Shown piece by piece: positions 47,369 to 58,019 of a stretch of 64,000 nucleotides of DNA; within the stretch, counting starts at the first letter, position 1, and the number at the start of each line of letters is the position of its first letter. The position numbers and the translations under genes are program-made. Location of the stretch: positions 33,464,583 through 33,528,582 of the forward strand of contig JAKSZU010000009.1 of assembly GCA_026018925.1 (NCBI GenBank), written 5' to 3'. This stretch comes from Tupaia tana. Lineage: Eukaryota; Chordata; Mammalia; Scandentia; Tupaiidae. A model generated the notes under the pieces. The model did not search any database. It had not been told where the DNA came from and worked only from the letters and a program-made list of their open reading frames with translations.

Positions 47369-48180
47369 TCCACATTTCTATTTCTAGCACTCATCTCTCC
47401 TCTGAGCCGCAGGATTATGTAGCCAACTCCCTACTTGCTATCCCCATTCAGAAGACTAACAAATAGCTCAAACTTTATATGTCCCAGTAAGAACCCTTGA
47501 TCTTACTCCACTCCAACCATGACCGTCCTCTGGTTTACCGCGCATCAGTAGATGACACTGCCATCAACCCATCTGCTCAGGCCCAAAGCCCAAATCACCC
47601 TTAAATTTTCTCCATCTCTCATCTTTCTACCATCTAATCCATCACCAGCCCAGTTCCAGTGACTGTAAACATGTCCCAAATCTGTCTACTTTTCTTTATT
47701 TCTACTATCATCATCCTAGCCCCAGCCACCATCATCTGGAACCTCCACTACTACAACTGCTTCTAGCTGGTCTACCTGCCTTTATTCTCCATATGACAGC
47801 TGCAGTGATTTATTCAGGTTACTCACCCCCTTACTTCAACCCTTCTTTGAGTTCCCCCTGCCTTCAGGATAAAGTCCAGACTCTTTAACCTGCCTTACCA
47901 AGCCCTCCATGACCTGGCCTCTGCCCCCCTTCTCAGTCTGATCTCTTGCTACTTTCTGCATTACATTTTATGCTTTTCAGTTCAGCTGCCAGTACCTTGC
48001 ATCATTTTCCCTGTACAAGGGCCACAGTTTCCCTATCTATCCTCTGCCCTCCCACCTCTGCCCTCTCCAATTCACTGTCCACACTGCAGCCAGGTACCCT
48101 TCCAAACTCATCAGGTGCTGCCATTGCTTCACTTAGAACCCTTCAACAGCTCCCAGTTTTCCGAAGAAAAACTTCTGGAA
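47369..48180 (+). mobile_element. L2 fragment
   Basis: 'ctcaaactttatatgtccca', 'caccatcatctggaacctcc', 'gataaagtccagactcttta', 'caagccctccatgacctggc', in L2 order. Confidence 0.75.
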
Positions 48181-48279
48181 CAAAAGTTTTCCAAAGAATT
48201 TTTCTAAAGAAAATTGAACAGAATTGAAAACCTTTTGCAATGTAGCTCCCACCTGTTTTCCCAATATCATTTTCCACTA

Positions 48280-49022
48280 CCATCCTGTGATTTCATGTGT
48301 CACCTTGGCTTGACCAAGGTACCCAGATATTTATTTATACCCAGTCAAAACCTGTCCAACTGTTGTTGTGAAGGTATTTTATACATGAGTTTAACAGTTT
48401 GATCAGTGAACTTTGAGTAAAACGAATGATTCTCCTTAATATGGGTGAGCCTCATCCCATCAGTTAAGGTCTTAAAAGAAAAAAAGACCAAGGTTCATTG
48501 TGGAAGAGGAAATTCTGCTGGTAGATTGCTTTGGACGTGAACTGTAACATCAATTCTTCCCTGAGTCTCCAGCCTGTAGATTCCAGATGTGTCATTCCCC
48601 ATGACTGCATGAGCCAATTCCTTAAAATAAATTTCTCTCTTTCTCTACACACACACACACACACACACATACAGAGTCGTACAGTTGTCCTTGGGTATTT
48701 TTGTGGGATTGGTTCCAGGAATTTCCCACAGATACCAAAATCTTAGGATGCACAAGTTTCTTATATAAAATGGCACAGTGTTTACATATAACCTACACAT
48801 ATCCTCCTGTAAGGATTTATGTAAATAGTTGTTATAGTGAATTGTTTAGGAAATAATGACAAAAGAAAACTGTCTGCACCTAATTGGTATAGATGCAATC
48901 TATTTAAAAAATTACTTTTGCTCTTTGAAATTCACAGATGCAGAGCCCATGGATTTGGAAGGGACAGCTGTACATATTATGCACAATTCTATAGGTTCAA
49001 TTTCTCTGGAGGTTGACTAATA
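48280..49022 (+). mobile_element. MaLR/ERVL-like solo LTR carrying a MER2-like transposon
   Basis: 'tgtcaccttggcttgaccaa', 'gtgagcctcatcccatcag', 'gagccaattccttaaaataa', ending 'tctggaggttgactaatac'. An old, broken fossil. The family assignment is tentative. Confidence 0.55.
48682..48970 (+). mobile_element. MER2-like Tigger MITE
   Basis: Left end 'cagttgtccttgggtatttt', right end 'tttggaagggacagctg', interior 'tatataaaatggcacagtg' and 'gttgttatagtgaattgttt'. Flanked by TA on both sides (48,680-48,681; 48,971-48,972). Non-coding. Confidence 0.8.
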
Positions 49023-49380
49023 CACACTCCCACCCTAGGAACCCTATTATCCAGTCACGCTTATTATCTCCTGAATGCTATGAATACCTTTTGTGATGGG
49101 CAAAATCTTAGTTACTCAGGCCCTGGTTGGATGCCACCTCATGGTGAACGTTTTCCCAATTCTGCAATTGGAACTGCTTGTTCTCATCCTTCTTCCCTCC
49201 TTTTCTTGCTACTTCTCTCCCTTGCTTCCTTTTCTTAAACTTTAACTCACTCTCTTTAAAAGTTTTTATTGGGAAAATTTCAAGCATGTATAAAAGTAGA
49301 GAGACTAGAAGAATGAACACAAAGTTCCATCACCAGGCTTCAACAATGAGCAATGCATGGGCTTTCGTCTGTCTTGTTTA

Positions 49381-49608
49381 AAAATTTGCCTGAGGGTTCA
49401 TGCACTCACCAGAGAGAAACAGAGAGAGAGGGATGGAAGGAAAATGTACCTGTCCCCACCCCCATGAGGAATAGTCATGCCACAATCCGTTCTCCATCTC
49501 TCCCTTCTCTCAAGATTTTGGGCAAACATGCAGGGTCCAGGACTAACTGCAGTTGGCTGTGGTTGTGGGATCCAGCTACTTTAACCACCACACCACTGGC
49601 TGGCTCCA
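49381..49608 (-). mobile_element. SINE T-C
   Basis: 'tttgcctgagggttcatgc' to 'ccactggctggctcc'. Confidence 0.82.
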
Positions 49609-49770
49609 TGGTCAATCTTTTTTCATCTATCCTCAAGAGGCAGTTCAATCCATCTGTAAACATTTATTTACATTCTGGTCAACTCAGGGCAAATGTTTTG
49701 AAAAACCACACTGTACCCCACAAATATGTACAACTATTACATATAAATTAGAAATTATAATAACAGAAGA

Positions 49771-49998
49771 AAGCAGGTCCAGCCTGCCAGCACAGTCTGT
49801 ACCATACTGGAATGCAGTGCTGGAAGCCACATGGCCAACTGCAGTTTGCGTCCCTGACCTGGGTAACCCAAAATACACCAGGGGTGTGTGCACGCAGAAG
49901 ATCCTATTGAGCTGCAGGGCAGGGCAATGGAAACATGGCCTGATGAAAACTTTTCTCTCTCTCTTACATATATTCTGCATTATGAATAAAAAAAATTA
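49771..49998 (+). mobile_element. SINE, diverged T-C
   Basis: 'aggtccagcctgccagcaca', 'gccacatggccaactgcagt', then a worn body. The CT-rich stretch and A-rich end are present. Confidence 0.65.
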
Positions 49999-50489
49999 AA
50001 CCAAAAAATTTATGTTTCTCAAAAATATAATGGTTCGTATACAGATAGATGAAATACCATGATCACACCTAAAAATTTGTAATTCCTTAATATCATCCTA
50101 TATCCAGTCATTGTTCACATTTCTTTAATGGTCTTATAACTGTTTTCTAGCTTCTTAGTTTGAATCCAGTTACTGTCCCCATCCTGTGCTCCCTTAGCTG
50201 TGGCACAGTCTACCTTGCACCTGACTTCTCTGGGTGCAAGTCTTCATGCTTTTTCCCAGCCAGCCAGCATGTACGAGCAGGCACAGGGCCTTCCTCACCG
50301 TCCTAGCTCTTCAAGGCCTGATGCCCTTCACTGCACATACCAGGCACTCAGTATCTATGAAATCAAATTACTCTCCATGTTAGGGTCACTAGCAACTTTC
50401 CCAAATGCAGCTGTTTACCTGTGAGCAGGCTCAAATAAGCCACATGGATGGTCATGAGATAATGAAATGGCTGATGCTAGGTGTCAGGC

Positions 50490-50705
50490 ATTAATTGAGT
50501 GCTTCATACACACCATCTCATTTAAGCCTCACAAAGCCTCATGACATAGGTAATATTATCTTATTGGCCCTACTTTTTAGATGACAAAGCAGAGTCTATG
50601 AAAGCATAAATACTAGTCTCCAAAACCACAGAACATGAGACAAAGCATCAACTTGAACCTGGGTCTGTTTTGACTCAGAGCCAAGTTCTACACACTAAGC
50701 TACAT
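50490..50705 (-). mobile_element. MIR
   Basis: 'aattgagtgcttcatacaca', 'ctcatttaagcctcacaaag', 'caacttgaacctgggtctg'. Confidence 0.82.
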
Positions 50706-50845
50706 TGTCTCCTGATGCTCAGAACTAAAAGTACCATCCTAGCCTTTGCAGAGTTGTTACTACACATCATCTGCAGATGTGACTGCCACAATATGTACAC
50801 TGAATGGATGTTGAAAAATAATTCGTTAAAAATTTCTTTGTTTTG

Positions 50846-51110
50846 GGATCAGCAGTTAGCGTAATGGCTATGTTGCTGGACTCCCATGTAGTCGACTGCA
50901 GTTCAAGTCCTGGACCCAGTGGCTTAAACTCATGCCGGGTGCGTGTGTGTGCGTGTGTGCCCAAGATCCCAAGAGGAGAATAAAGGAGAAGGGATTGTGG
51001 GCGTGGCCATCCCCCCTGGGGGGTGATTTCTCGCTTTCTGTCTCTCTATCTCTGTCTATCTTTCTGGCGAACGCACGTGTCCTATAGCAAAAACCTTTCC
51101 AAAAAAAAGA
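50846..51110 (+). mobile_element. SINE T-A
   Basis: Head gggatcagcagttagcgtaa. Flanks aaatttctttgtttt / aaaattctttctttc. Confidence 0.9.
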
Positions 51111-51111
51111 A

Positions 51112-51341
51112 AAAAAATTCTTTCTTTCTTCTGTGTATGAGAGAGACAGAGACAGAGAGACAAGGAGCTCCAATAGGGTCTGCATGCCATAATCCACCCC
51201 CTAGTCACAACTGGCCTTGGATCATGAGCACCTGCATACCTGATGTACTCAGTGAGGTCTCTGGATGTGAACCCAGAACTTCCCATGTGGATCAGCCTTG
51301 CAGGGCATCGTGTTTTACTGCTGTGCCACCACTTTGCCCCA
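51112..51341 (-). mobile_element. SINE T-D
   Basis: 'tctgcatgccataatccacc', 'cctgatgtactcagtgaggt', ending 'gtgccaccactttgcccc'. Confidence 0.85.
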
Positions 51342-51514
51342 GGACAGATTCTTTCCATGAAGATTGGAGCTCGTGGTGTGGTATGGATGAATACTCCCCA
51401 AGTGTCACACTAAACGGGTTTCCAGGACACAAGGGCAACCACATATTTCTGCTTGCCCCCAAAGGTGAGAGAATGTAAGGTGACATACCTGTGCTTCTCG
51501 TCCCTTAGCCTCAT

Positions 51515-51668
51515 ATGAGACTAACCAGGGAAGCTTTCGAAAACCATCAGTAATTGGGATCTGTCTCTAGAGATTGCAATTTAACTTCTGCAGAGTGAGG
51601 TCTGGATGTCAGCATTTTTCCAAGCCCTCCAGATGGTTCTGATGTGCAGCCAGGGTTGAGAAGCACTG
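51515..51668 (+). mobile_element. MER5A-like hAT-Charlie MITE
   Basis: 'ctaaccagggaagctttcga', 'cctccagatggttctgatgt', ending 'ggttgagaagcactg', the typical MER5A right end. Confidence 0.75.
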
Positions 51669-51749
51669 GTGTAGGCCTTCCACAACACAAGGCAGTGCCA
51701 GCCTCTGACCTGAGTCCATCAGCCTGCTCCTGACACTGAGAGTGCCTGG

Positions 51750-52265
51750 GGAAAGCGCATGGGCCCTGAGGCCAGACTGCTTGGACTGAGTCTCCACTTT
51801 GCCACTCCTAGCTGTGACCTTGAGCAAGTGCCCTCACCTTTTGGTGCCTCATGTTCTTCTGTAAAAATAGGATAATAACAGGGCTGGCTCCATGGCCTGG
51901 TAGTTTAGGCACCTAGATCCTATATGGTCAGTCTTACAATTTGAATCTAGGATCCAGTTGAGAAACATGCTGAGTATTTGTGTGTGCATGCACAAAATCC
52001 TGAAAGGAGGGAGAGATGGAAAAGAAGGGATTGCAACCTGACCATTTCCATGGGAAGTGTTTTCTCCTCTCTCTCTCTCTCTCTCTCTCTCTGGTGAGTG
52101 CATGCACTCTTTAGGGGAAAAAAAAAAAGCCAAACACCAAACTGTGGTAATAACAATACTTACCTTATAGGACTGTTGTTGAGATTACATGATTTAATTC
52201 GTGTAAAGTGCTCAGAATCTAGTCAAGGTAGAGCAAGCACTAAATAAGTGACCACTATTATAGAT
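51750..52265 (+). mobile_element. MIR split by a T-C SINE
   Basis: Left 'tgaggccagactgcttggac' and 'gctgtgaccttgagcaagtg'; right 'acttaccttataggactgtt' and 'taaagtgctcagaatctag'. Confidence 0.87.
51881..52144 (+). mobile_element. SINE T-C
   Basis: 'gggctggctccatggcctgg' to 'gcatgcactctttagggg'. TSD gataataaca / ggtaataaca. Confidence 0.88.
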
Positions 52266-52310
52266 GTCATTATAAGGATTATCTGAACTTGGAGAAGAGT
52301 CAAGCATCTT

Positions 52311-52482
52311 TTTTTTTTAAAGTAATCATTTTATTTATTATTATCTTCACATGAGTTTACCAGAGAGAAAAGGAGAGAGAGAGGGAAAGTGAGAAAGCAA
52401 GTCGCCAGGTCTGGGACTTGAACCACATTCAACCATGTGGGTGTCCAATGCCTTTAACCACCATGCCACCTGCTGGCCCAAA
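52311..52482 (-). mobile_element. SINE T-B
   Basis: Exact 13-bp TSD agtcaagcatctt at 52,298-52,310 and 52,483-52,495. Confidence 0.92.
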
Positions 52483-52548
52483 AGTCAAGCATCTTGAAGA
52501 CCACTAGACTGGACTACTAGACTGCTATTTTCCCAAACTGTATGTTTT

Positions 52549-52777
52549 TCTTTTTAAATTCATGATAAAGACTATGTACATTTCATGAAAGAGACAGAGA
52601 AAAGTACTCTCCACAAAATCCCGTCACACAAAGATATCCTTTCCCTGGTCCTCCAGGATCTTGTGCACACATCCAAAGTATTTCCAGCCCAACCCAGGAA
52701 CCTGAACCCATGGTCAGCTATGTGGCTTTTAGCACTGCAATTCAACTTGCTACCAGCTGTGCCACCACGCTGGGCTC
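52549..52777 (-). mobile_element. SINE T-E
   Basis: 'ctccaggatcttgtgcacac', 'cctgaacccatggtcagcta', ending 'caccacgctgggctcc'. Flanks ccaaactgtat / ccaactgtat. Confidence 0.82.
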
Positions 52778-52919
52778 CAACTGTATCTGACTAGTTATGA
52801 AGAACAGAGCATGTCAGGCTGCTAGTCACAAGGACCTGGACTTAAATCCTGCTTTTACCCAAACCCGGGCTCCCAGGACTGGCACTGGGCTCTGCAGTAT
52901 GACATCATATGAAAAACAT

Positions 52920-53040
52920 CACCCACAGTCTGCAGGCCGGGCTCTGCTGTTACCTGTGTAAACTTGGCCAAGTCACTGAGGTCTTTGAACCTTACATGTT
53001 AAGTGAGAAGACTGAAACTCAATGACCTTGAAAACCCTTT
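52920..53040 (+). mobile_element. MIR fragment
   Basis: 'gggctctgctgttacctgtg', then 'aacttggccaagtcactgag'. Confidence 0.72.
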
Positions 53041-53210
53041 CCAGCTCCTCTAATCCTGGCTGCTGGCCCGACCTCATGCTCCTTCCTGCCTCTGGACTTC
53101 AAAACTGCTATCTCCTCTGGCTTGCTAAGTCTGTGTTATTAATCAGAATAAATATCACTTTTCCAGGGGAAGTCTTCTCAGATTCCCAAGTTAGGGTCCT
53201 ATTTTTTCTT

Positions 53211-53222
53211 TACAGTTTATTT

Positions 53223-53275
<53 letters not shown>

Positions 53276-53415
53276 AAGAGGAAGGGAAGCACCCCACATA
53301 GGGTCTTTGTGCTGAGATCCACTCCCAGTCTCAGCACTGGGATTATGGACAAGTTGTGTGCATGCCAGGTAGACTCAGGGTGGAGGGTGGTTCCAGGATG
53401 TGAACCCAGGACTTT
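53211..53415 (-). mobile_element. SINE T-D with (GA)n
   Basis: (GA)n of about 45 bp at 53,227-53,271, then 'gtctttgtgctgagatccac'. Head truncated at 'atgtgaacccaggac', followed by T-run. Confidence 0.82.
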
Positions 53416-53662
53416 TTTTTTTTTTAAACTGTAACTCAGGAGCCTACTGAATACCTGGTCATGTTGTACTTCTTCATGGCGCGTAACAGTTTGTAATGAC
53501 CTACTGTATACATGTCCTTCATGGCTCTCCTCCCCCACTCTTCCACCTCCCCATAAGGGCAGTATCCACCTTTGCCTTGTTCGTGGGTTTACCCCCAAAG
53601 CCCACCACAACAGTAGGGGCTTAATATTTATTGAAGAGTAAAAGGAATGAAGATGGAGAACA

Positions 53663-54201
53663 GGGCCAGTCAGCGCTGTGGTGGTTAGGGTAGCTGGAGC
53701 CCACATAGCCAGATATACGGTTTGAATCCTGGACCTGGCTGCTTGAAAGACATGCTGGGCATATGTGCATGTGTGCCCCAAATCCGAGAGGAGAAAGGAG
53801 AATAGATTGCAGAATGGCTATTTCTGACTTGGGGATGATTACTCACTTTCTTTCTCCCTTTCTCTCTCTCTCTCTCTGTCTTTCTCTTCTGAGTGCACAT
53901 GCCTTCTAGCAAATTTTTTTTTTAGAGGTTTTTGCTATAGGGTGTGTGTGCTCGCCAGACAGAGAGAGACAGAGAGACAGAAAGCGAGAAATCACCCCCC
54001 AGGGGTGATTGCCACGCCGCAATCCCTTCTCCTCCATTCTCCTCTCGGGATCTTGGGCACGCACGCACACGCGCCCGGCGTGAGTTGTAAGCCACCGGGT
54101 CCGGGACGCAAACTGCGGTCAACTACGTGGGAGTCCAGCAACATAGCCATTATGCTAACTGCTGGTTCCCCCCTCTAGCAAATTAAAAAAAAAAAAAAAA
54201 A
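53663..54201 (+). mobile_element. SINE T-C split by a T-A
   Basis: Outer parts 53,663-53,912 and 54,170-54,201 ('gggccagtcagcgctgtgg' ... 'ctctagcaaattaaaa'). Confidence 0.88.
53913..54169 (-). mobile_element. SINE T-A, near consensus, nested in T-C
   Basis: Very CpG-rich and close to the family consensus, so probably young. Flanks cttctagcaaattt / cctctagcaaatta. Confidence 0.93.
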
Positions 54202-54330
54202 AAGAGAGAAAGAAAATGAACACTTAAAGGCAAAGCACTTGATTATCTTTGTGGTAAACACAGAGATCTTCCAACAGGGGCAACATTTTGGTTATTTGTT
54301 CTAATTAAACAATGTTTACAAAGATGTAAA

Positions 54331-54795
54331 ACTGGCCCAACTATGGTGGCACAGTGGTAGTGCAGTGCTCTGCAATGCTGGGGACCATGTGGAAGATCTG
54401 GGTTCAGTTTCCTGGTCAAACTGCATGTGCTGGGTACATGCGTGCATCTGTGATCCTGGCTGGCTGGGAAAGGCTGTGAGAGGATCATGGTGTGAGACCT
54501 TGTTGACAGCGCTTGTCTCGCTCTGTCTCTCTCTCTCTCTCAGCAGAGAAATAGAGACAGAGACCGAAAATGAGAAATCACCACCCCACCCCGAGGGTGG
54601 GGATGGCCACGCCGTATTCCCTTCTCCTCCATTCTCCTCTAGGGATTTTAGGCACGCACATACATGCACCCAATGTGAGCTTTAAGCCGCCGGGTCTGGG
54701 ACTCAAACTGCATTCGACTACGTGGGAGTTCATTATGCCATCTACTGGTCCCTCTCTGTCTTTATCTCATGAAGTGAATAAATAAATGAATCACT
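54331..54795 (+). mobile_element. SINE T-D split by a 3'-truncated T-A
   Basis: Outer T-D head 'actatggtggcacagtggta', core 'gatcctggctggctggga'; tail resumes at 54,753 ('ctcatgaagtgaataaataa'). Confidence 0.85.
54541..54752 (-). mobile_element. SINE T-A lacking its A-tail end
   Basis: Starts at 'agcagagaaatagagacaga': the usual poly-T and 'tttttgctatagggc' part is absent. The head is intact to 'ctactggtccc'. Confidence 0.85.
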
Positions 54796-54800
54796 TTTTA

Positions 54801-55330
54801 AAAGTGTAAAATACATATACCCGTTGAGCAAAACAATCCTGCTTATAGGAATTAATTCTACAGATAATATTTGCCCACGTGAAATTATGTATGTTGCAAG
54901 GATATGTGCTTTAGCATTGTCAGTAATAGCAAAATGTTGAAAATAATGTAGATGTCCACCAGTAGGGCACTAGTTAAAGAAAGAGTACATCATACTACAG
55001 AATATCATGTCACAATTAAAAATATGTAGCAGCCCCATTTGGACTGAAATGGTGCCATCTCCAAGATATATTTTTAGGTGGGAAAAACAGGGTGCAAAAG
55101 AGTATACGTAGTATGTTACTGACTAGATAAAAACAAGAAGGACATAAATGTGCATGTTTATGTAGGTCTTTGCATAGCCCATCTCTGGAAAGATACAGCT
55201 AAGAAACCTAACAACAGTATCACCTCTGGGGAGGACTGGGTAGCTGTGGGACAAAGACTGAGGACAATTACTTTTCAATGTTTACTTGTTGAACATTTTG
55301 GATTTCGTATCATGTGCATGTATTACTCAA
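54801..55330. other. Probably old repeat, unassigned
   Basis: 'aatgtagatgtccaccagta' and 'actacagaatatcatgtcac' recall L1 3' UTR-type phrases. Not firm. Confidence 0.4.
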
Positions 55331-55344
55331 AAGGTACTTAATTA

Positions 55345-55583
55345 AAAAAATTTTTTCTAGGGGGTGTGTGCACTTGCCAGAGAAAGAGAGAGAAAGGAAG
55401 TGAGAAATTAACCCCCACGGGGGTGGCTACACAGCAATCCCTTCTCCATTCTCCTCTCGAGGTTTTAGACATGCATGCACATGCTCCTGGAATATTTTTC
55501 AAGCCTCCAGGTCCAGAACTCGAACCATACAGTCAGCTATGTGGGATACAACTGCCTTAACCATCATACCACTGGCTGACCCC
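55345..55583 (-). mobile_element. SINE T-C
   Basis: Flanks aaggtacttaatta / agggtatttaattt. Confidence 0.88.
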
Positions 55584-55613
55584 AGGGTATTTAATTTTAA
55601 AAAAGCACTAAGA

Positions 55614-55790
55614 GGGGCTATCAGGTAGCATGGTGGTTGAGGCACTGGATTCCCACATGACTGACCAAGGTTCAAGTCCCGGACCTGACAGCTTGCTTTC
55701 CCACTCTTCCTTTCTCTCTGTCTGTCTGTCTCTGGTCAAAATCAAAGAATAATGATAATAAATAAATAAATAAATAAATCTTAAAAAAAC
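55614..55790 (+). mobile_element. SINE T-B
   Basis: Head ggggctatcaggtagcatgg, (AAAT)n tail. Flanks gcactaagag / ccactaagaa. Confidence 0.9.
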
Positions 55791-55799
55791 ACCACTAAG

Positions 55800-56429
55800 A
55801 AGGAGAGACCAGGGTGGATCATGAGTCTCTCTCTCTCTTTTTCTCTCTCACATGCACTCTATCATGGGTTAAAAAAAGTGAGAGAGAGAGAGAGAGAGAG
55901 AGACCGAGACCTAAGGGAAAAAGAGGAGTAGGGAAAAGGAAAGAGTGTGCCAGGAGCTCAGACCCCTTCACTTGTTATTTGGACATGACTTTTAGCTTCT
56001 GTAGATGCTCAGGATGCTCACTTAAGCAGGTGTAGGCGGCTTCCTTCCAGCCCCAGCATGGCATGATTACAAACCACTCTTGGTCACTGCCAGCGTGGAT
56101 ACCTCCCATTTCAGCAGCAGGCCAGAGGAATGCCGAGCTGCCCAGAAAGCCCGAAATCACGGTGGGGGAAGCGAGCAAAGGACAGCAGGTTAGTATTCTG
56201 CTTAGACAGGGAGAAGAGAAACAGTCAGTTCCTGTGTGGCCATCAGGGGGTGGGGCAGCTGGGCCTGACTGGGGAAAGCAATTGAGATGCGAGTGAACAG
56301 AGTGAGCTGTGGCCCAGGCCCAGGCCACCAGGGCCACATGCAGAGCAGCAGCGGCCAACTTTGAGAAGAGCCAGCTTGTAGAGTGTCACATTGATTGGGG
56401 GTGATATTGGGTAGGAAGGAGGAGGGAGA
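55800..56429. other. Unique sequence with a (GA)n run
   Basis: (GA)n near 55,878-55,903. The rest is GC-moderate; an open minus frame (55,975-56,358) is not recognisable and I do not call it. Confidence 0.4.
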
Positions 56430-56444
56430 AGATTTGGGAGATGA

Positions 56445-56693
56445 GGGAATGGCAGTTAGCGTAATGGCTATGTCGCTGGACTCCCACATAGTCTACCGCG
56501 GTTTGAGTCCCGGACCCGGTGGTTTAAACTGACGCCGGGTGTGTGTGCGTGTGTGCCCAAGATCCCGAGAGGAGAATGGAGGAGAAGGGATTGCAGCGTG
56601 GCCATCCCCCCTGAGGGGTGATTTCTCGCTTTCTGTCTCTCTGCTCTCTATCTGCCTGGCGAGTGCACGCACCCTATAAAAAAAAAAGAAAAA
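56445..56693 (+). mobile_element. SINE T-A, 5' end shortened
   Basis: Starts 'ggaatggcagttagcgtaat'. Exact 15-bp TSD agatttgggagatga at 56,430-56,444 and 56,694-56,708. Confidence 0.93.
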
Positions 56694-57009
56694 AGATTTG
56701 GGAGATGATAGTTCGCAGAAGGCTAGAAATGTACAGGTTATGTGCAATCCTCACATGTAGTGGGCTCTCAGGAAATGCCTGTGAAACTAACCCAACAAAA
56801 GAATAATAAGCAGGGTGTACCCTGCTTATCATCAACGATAGCAATGGAAGGTCTATTGAGGTTTTGTGATCCCCGCTCATCTGTGTGTGATAGCAATCAT
56901 AGGAAACACAGAAATACACCTGGACTGGCTTTTATAGTTCTAATCAGGCCTTCAATGCTATGCATAGACTATGAAGAGATGCTTTAAGAACAATAAAAAT
57001 CGTACCTCT

Positions 57010-57245
57010 GCTTTATTAGAGAATTTATTATGTGCCTGGCTCTGTATTTGCATTAACCTGATTCGGTCTTCCCCACAGGTATCGAGGTAGGCACAATTCT
57101 TATCACTACATTTTACAGATGAGGAAGATGAAGCCCAGAGGTGTGTGGCTTACTCAGGCTCACCTGGGGTGGGGGTGGGGGGTGAGTGGGAGGGGAAGCT
57201 AAGGGGTACAGCTAGAATCCAAAACCCATGCTCTTACTCAGTGAC
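57010..57245 (-). mobile_element. MIR
   Basis: 'tttattatgtgcctggctct', 'acattttacagatgaggaag', 'ctagaatccaaaacccatgc'. A (GGGGT)n patch lies inside near 57,170. Confidence 0.82.
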
Positions 57246-57289
57246 TTAGTCTGCCCACTAGAGCCTCAGGAGAACACAGCCCTCAAAAA

Positions 57290-57438
57290 CAGCAGCCTCT
57301 CTGGGCCTCCTCTTCCTCATCTGTAAAACATGAGGCTAAGAATTGTGCCTAGCTTGTATATCTGTGAAGAATGAATTAGGTTAATGCACATGCAGAGCCA
57401 GGCACATAATAGACACTCTCAATAAAGCTGGGGTGTTA
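57290..57438 (+). mobile_element. MIR fragment
   Basis: 'gcctcctcttcctcatctgt', 'gagccaggcacataatagac'. Confidence 0.78.
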
Positions 57439-57440
57439 TT

Positions 57441-57673
57441 TTTTTCTTAGAGGGTATGTGCACTCACCAGATAGAGAGAGATCGAAGAAAGCATTCTTCA
57501 TGGGGCATGGCCATGCTGCAATCCCTTCTCCATTTCTCCCTCTTTTTAGGATTATGGACATGCACACACACACACACCTAATGTGCTCCTAAAGCTGCTG
57601 GGTCCAAGACTCTAACAGCATGGTTGGCCATGTCGGATCTGGCTGTCTTAACCACCAGGCCACAGAGCCCGCC
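57441..57673 (-). mobile_element. SINE T-C
   Basis: 'cttagagggtatgtgcactc' to 'accaggccacagagccc'. Confidence 0.83.
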
Positions 57674-57687
57674 AAAGTGCTATTTTT

Positions 57688-57722
57688 CTTTTAAAGTTTT
57701 ATTTTTAAATTAATGATAGAAA

Positions 57723-57798
<76 letters not shown>

Positions 57799-57987
57799 AG
57801 AGAACACCCCCAATGAGCCCTTGTCATGCTGCAATCCTCTATCCCATCAGGATCCTGGGCACACTTGTCCATGTCTGGTGTATTTTTCAAGCCAGTGGGG
57901 TTAGGAATTGAGCTCTGGTTGGTCATGTGGGATCCAGCTTCCTCTGTGCAGTGCTTAATTAAGCTCTGCACTATGGGGCCAAACTTG
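57688..57987 (-). mobile_element. SINE T-C with (CT)n(GT)n(GA)n
   Basis: TSD aagtgctattttt (57,675-57,687) / aggtgctattttt (57,988-58,000). Compound microsatellite at 57,726-57,799. Confidence 0.88.
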
Positions 57988-58019
57988 AGGTGCTATTTTT
58001 ATTGCAAAAAAAAAAAAAA

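Larger units (their letters stand above)
49262..50150. mobile_element. Old L1M-type region interrupted by two SINEs
   Basis: 'gaaaatttcaagcatgtata', 'catcaccaggcttcaacaat', 'cacaaatatgtacaactatt' and 'cttaatatcatcctatatcc' are L1M-type. The gaps are SINEs at 49,381 and 49,771. Confidence 0.55.

Noticed and set aside
55975-56358. Open minus frame of 127 codons
   Set aside because: Ala/Pro/Ser-rich with no recognisable domain; neither Kozak context nor conservation can be judged from one sequence.
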